The position numbers were made by a program, and so were the translations under genes. From positions 1 through 64,000 of the forward strand of contig CAZPIO010000011.1 in the NCBI GenBank assembly GCA_964586235.1: a DNA stretch of 64,000 bases, given 5' to 3'. This DNA comes from JAUCQB01 sp964586235. GTDB taxonomy: Bacteria > Planctomycetota > Phycisphaerae > UBA1845 > PWPN01. The notes under the pieces were generated by a model. It was not told the origin of the DNA and did not search any database. It was given only the letters and a program-made list of their open reading frames with translations. This document shows, piece after piece, positions 61,646 through 64,000 of the stretch; within the stretch, counting starts at the first letter, position 1, and each line of letters opens with the position of its first letter.

Positions 61646-64000
61646 ATGAAGTGCAAGGTATCGAAATTGCCCATGTCAGGACAGCGAGAATCGGTGACCG
61701 CCCAAGCCGATAGCAGAGCATTGTCAACCACATTGACTGCTCTCGCCTCACGCCTGAGTCAGATGAGCTGTTCTCGTTGTGCGCTGAACCGATGTGTTCT
61801 AGTGATCTTGTGCTGCATCTGGTTGTGGACCGCGCCCGCAAGGGGCGAGTTCAACCCTCCGGAACCGCCGATGTCATGGGATCCGGCGTTTGCAGAAAAC
61901 TACTGCGTCTTGTCTAGTCCGGCGGCCGGCGAAACAGTGTGCGAACACTGTTCTTCACGCACGGTCGATAGGATCGTGATCCATACGACACAGTGCAGTC
62001 TCCAGGAGGCTGTGGGATTCTTCAAACGCAGACACGACCAACCGGGTGAGGTACCGTCAGCCTCTCATTTTGTCGTCGGCGCATCGGGCGAGATTGTCCA
62101 TATGGTTGAAGAGGAGGATGTTGCCTACCATGCTCCACCGTGGAACTGCCGCAGCTTTGGCATCGAACATGAAGGCGAGACTTGGGTATCCAATTGGCCT
62201 ACCTATTCCGAATATGCTGCATCAGCCAGGCTCACGCGCTACCTCTGCTGGTATTATGGTATCGCGAGAGACCGATCAGCGATCATAGGCCACACGGAGG
62301 TTCCTGATACCAATACGACACTGCACCCGGACCCGGGAACGTACTGGGACTGGACCTACTATATGGCACTGGTTCAGGACGATGATCCACCACAACTGGA
62401 GATCGACAGTGTTGTGACGAACGAGTCATCTGCGACAGTATCATGGACCGGCGTCGATTATTGGTACGCTGAAGCCGGCATCGATCACTATGAGTGCTGG
62501 ATAGACTCTGGTGCGCCTGTAGTTACATCAGCAAACCAGGCAACCTTCGATGGCCTTTGCGAAGGTACACACGTCGCGTACGTGCGGGCATTTGACAGAG
62601 TGCTCAATGCGACGTTAGCGGACAGGCCATTTGCCGTGAGCGGCTTGTCGCCGACAATCACCATGCAACCGTCCGACCAAACGGTAGCCAGTGGCGGCAC
62701 CGCCACTTTCAGCATCACCGCCTCGGGCGTAAGCCCACTCAGCTATCAGTGGCAGAAGAATCAGACGAATCTTACCAATAGCGGGCACTACTCAGGTTGC
62801 ACCACGGCAACGCTGGCTGTCTCCAGTTGCGACAGCAGCGACCAAACCGCCTACCGCTGTGTAGTAACCAACTCATACGGCAGCGCAACATCAAACCAAG
62901 CCACACTAACCTTGAGTGGTTTGTTGCCGACAATTACCATGCAGCCGTCCAACCAGACGGTAGCGAGTGGCGGCGCCGCTACGTTTAGCGTGACCGCTGT
63001 CGGCTTGGCCCCGCTGAGTTACCGCTGGCAGAAGAGCCAAGTGGACCTCAACAACGGCGGACACTACTCAGGTTGCAGCACAACGATGCTGATCGTCTCC
63101 AATTGCGACAGCAGCGACCAAGCCGCCTACCGCTGCGTGGTGACCAACTCCTACGGCAGTGCGACATCGGACTCAGCCTCACTAGACCTTGACAGCTCAG
63201 CCCCAAAGATCACACAGCAGCCGACGGATCAGGCTGTGACCAGCGGCAGCAGTACCCATTTCAATGTGGTTGCCTCGGGCACGGGCTTGGGCTACAGGTG
63301 GCAACGAAATGGCATGAACCTCGATATCGGCGGCCACTACTCCGGTGTGACCACGGAACAACTTACCGTCTACCCTTGCGACGCGAATGACGCTGGCGGC
63401 TACCGTTGTGTTGTGAGCAACTACTACGGCAGCGACACGTCGAACGAGGCAACGCTGACGATACTCTACAGCTTGAACGTGTACAAGAGCCCTGGAGGTG
63501 CCGGATCCGTGAGCATTAATCCACAGAAGACTGGATACGCAGCCAGCGAAACGGTGACGCTCACAGCCTACGCCAACGCGCCTTATGCGTTCAGCAAATG
63601 GACTGACGCCATCAGTGGTAACACCGTTTCTCTTGACAACCCGGTAACACTTCAGATGGACAACGATAGGAGTGTGACAGCGGTGTTTGTCAGGACGCAG
63701 GCCCTGCTGTCCACCACAGCCGATGGTGCGGGGACGGTCGCACCCGCAGGCCTCACCTGGCAGCCGATAGGCAGCGTTGTGACGGTCACCGCTAGTCCGC
63801 TTGACGGCTGGTGTTTTGCCGGTTGGGAAGGTGCCCTGAGTGGCTTGCAGAACCCAGGTATAATCATCATGCATGATACCAGACTCGTGACAGCTGTCTT
63901 CAGGAATTCATATACGACCTGGGTCGACTTCGCTTGGAGCGGACCTGAATATGGCCTCGAAGCTTATCCCTTCAACACCCTATTTGAGGGGGTCAGAAAC
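61646..64000 (+). CDS. N-acetylmuramoyl-L-alanine amidase (amidase_2/PGRP) with Ig-like repeats (3' partial)
   Basis: Open to the right edge, at least 785 aa. The ATG has TTGGAGA upstream; the signal segment (CVLVILCCIWLWTAPARG) starts only after about residue 50, so the ATG at 61763 is an alternative start. The amidase_2 fold has His ligands in RIVIHTTQCS, IIGHTEVP and TLHPDPGTYWDW, and the segment RSFGIEHEGE. Three Ig-like repeats of about 80-90 aa follow (ITMQPSDQTVASGGTATFSI; SYQWQKNQ; AYRCVVTNSYGSATS), then two InlB-type B-repeat-like units (WTDAISGNTVSLDNPVTLQM; GWEGALSGLQNP). It probably binds or cuts peptidoglycan outside the cell. Confidence 0.8.
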   Translation, partial: MKCKVSKLPMSGQRESVTAQADSRALSTTLTALASRLSQMSCSRCALNRCVLVILCCIWLWTAPARGEFNPPEPPMSWDPAFAENYCVLSSPAAGETVCEHCSSRTVDRIVIHTTQCSLQEAVGFFKRRHDQPGEVPSASHFVVGASGEIVHMVEEEDVAYHAPPWNCRSFGIEHEGETWVSNWPTYSEYAASARLTRYLCWYYGIARDRSAIIGHTEVPDTNTTLHPDPGTYWDWTYYMALVQDDDPPQLEIDSVVTNESSATVSWTGVDYWYAEAGIDHYECWIDSGAPVVTSANQATFDGLCEGTHVAYVRAFDRVLNATLADRPFAVSGLSPTITMQPSDQTVASGGTATFSITASGVSPLSYQWQKNQTNLTNSGHYSGCTTATLAVSSCDSSDQTAYRCVVTNSYGSATSNQATLTLSGLLPTITMQPSNQTVASGGAATFSVTAVGLAPLSYRWQKSQVDLNNGGHYSGCSTTMLIVSNCDSSDQAAYRCVVTNSYGSATSDSASLDLDSSAPKITQQPTDQAVTSGSSTHFNVVASGTGLGYRWQRNGMNLDIGGHYSGVTTEQLTVYPCDANDAGGYRCVVSNYYGSDTSNEATLTILYSLNVYKSPGGAGSVSINPQKTGYAASETVTLTAYANAPYAFSKWTDAISGNTVSLDNPVTLQMDNDRSVTAVFVRTQALLSTTADGAGTVAPAGLTWQPIGSVVTVTASPLDGWCFAGWEGALSGLQNPGIIIMHDTRLVTAVFRNSYTTWVDFAWSGPEYGLEAYPFNTLFEGVRN

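Overview
The window is GC-rich and has planctomycete character. It carries many large secreted proteins of families common in Planctomycetota (DUF4838, DUF2961, a Tat-exported beta-propeller-like protein, a 2.1-kaa cysteine-rich secreted protein, Ig-repeat amidase). It also has a 5S rRNA gene standing alone and a TPP-riboswitch-controlled thiC. Assignment to Planctomycetota is an inference from gene content; no 16S gene is present.

Layout. 1-31.6 kb is chromosomal core and secretome: partial glycosidase-like protein, purple-acid-phosphatase-like enzyme, tRNA-Lys, DUF4838 protein, lone 5S rRNA with its own promoter and terminator, rplU, TPP riboswitch and thiC, a 1-kb tract of degenerate repeats, a minus-strand trio (DUF1460 protein, giant secreted protein, small secreted protein), two tandem VKOR-DsbA fusion genes, purQ, an M3 peptidase, a propeller protein, a DUF2961 protein and a SNF2/SWIM helicase pair. 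At 31.8-32.2 kb lie the conserved C-terminal end of an XPB-type helicase and, next to it, the 3' half of a tRNA-Thr broken at the anticodon loop. I read this as the left edge of an integrated element.

32.9-57.8 kb is an accessory island. It starts with an IetAS-type AAA ATPase/subtilase pair and a winged-helix gene whose frame is restored only by a -1 shift on A_AAA_AAC. A five-gene plus-strand cassette follows: large serine recombinase, two different ParB/RepB-like proteins, a protein made of four homing-endonuclease-associated repeats, and an AAA ATPase. Facing it is a six-gene CBASS operon: CapH-like repressor, CapP-like metallopeptidase, CD-NTase, E2-like enzyme, four-TM effector and a second CD-NTase. 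Two 23-bp operators with identical left halves lie in front of capH and in front of the first CD-NTase. The rest of the island has plasmid/ICE-type genes: RadC-like JAB protein, ArdC-like antirestriction protein, tyrosine phosphatase plus ADP-ribosylglycohydrolase, YbjN-like protein, HhH-GPD-like protein and a CobT-like VWA protein.

58.1-64 kb returns to secreted proteins, ending in an amidase_2/Ig-repeat protein that runs off the window.

The best candidates for something new are the dual-CD-NTase, E2-only, four-TM-effector CBASS with its paired CapH operators, and the recombinase/ParB/ParB/repeat-protein/ATPase cassette beside it.
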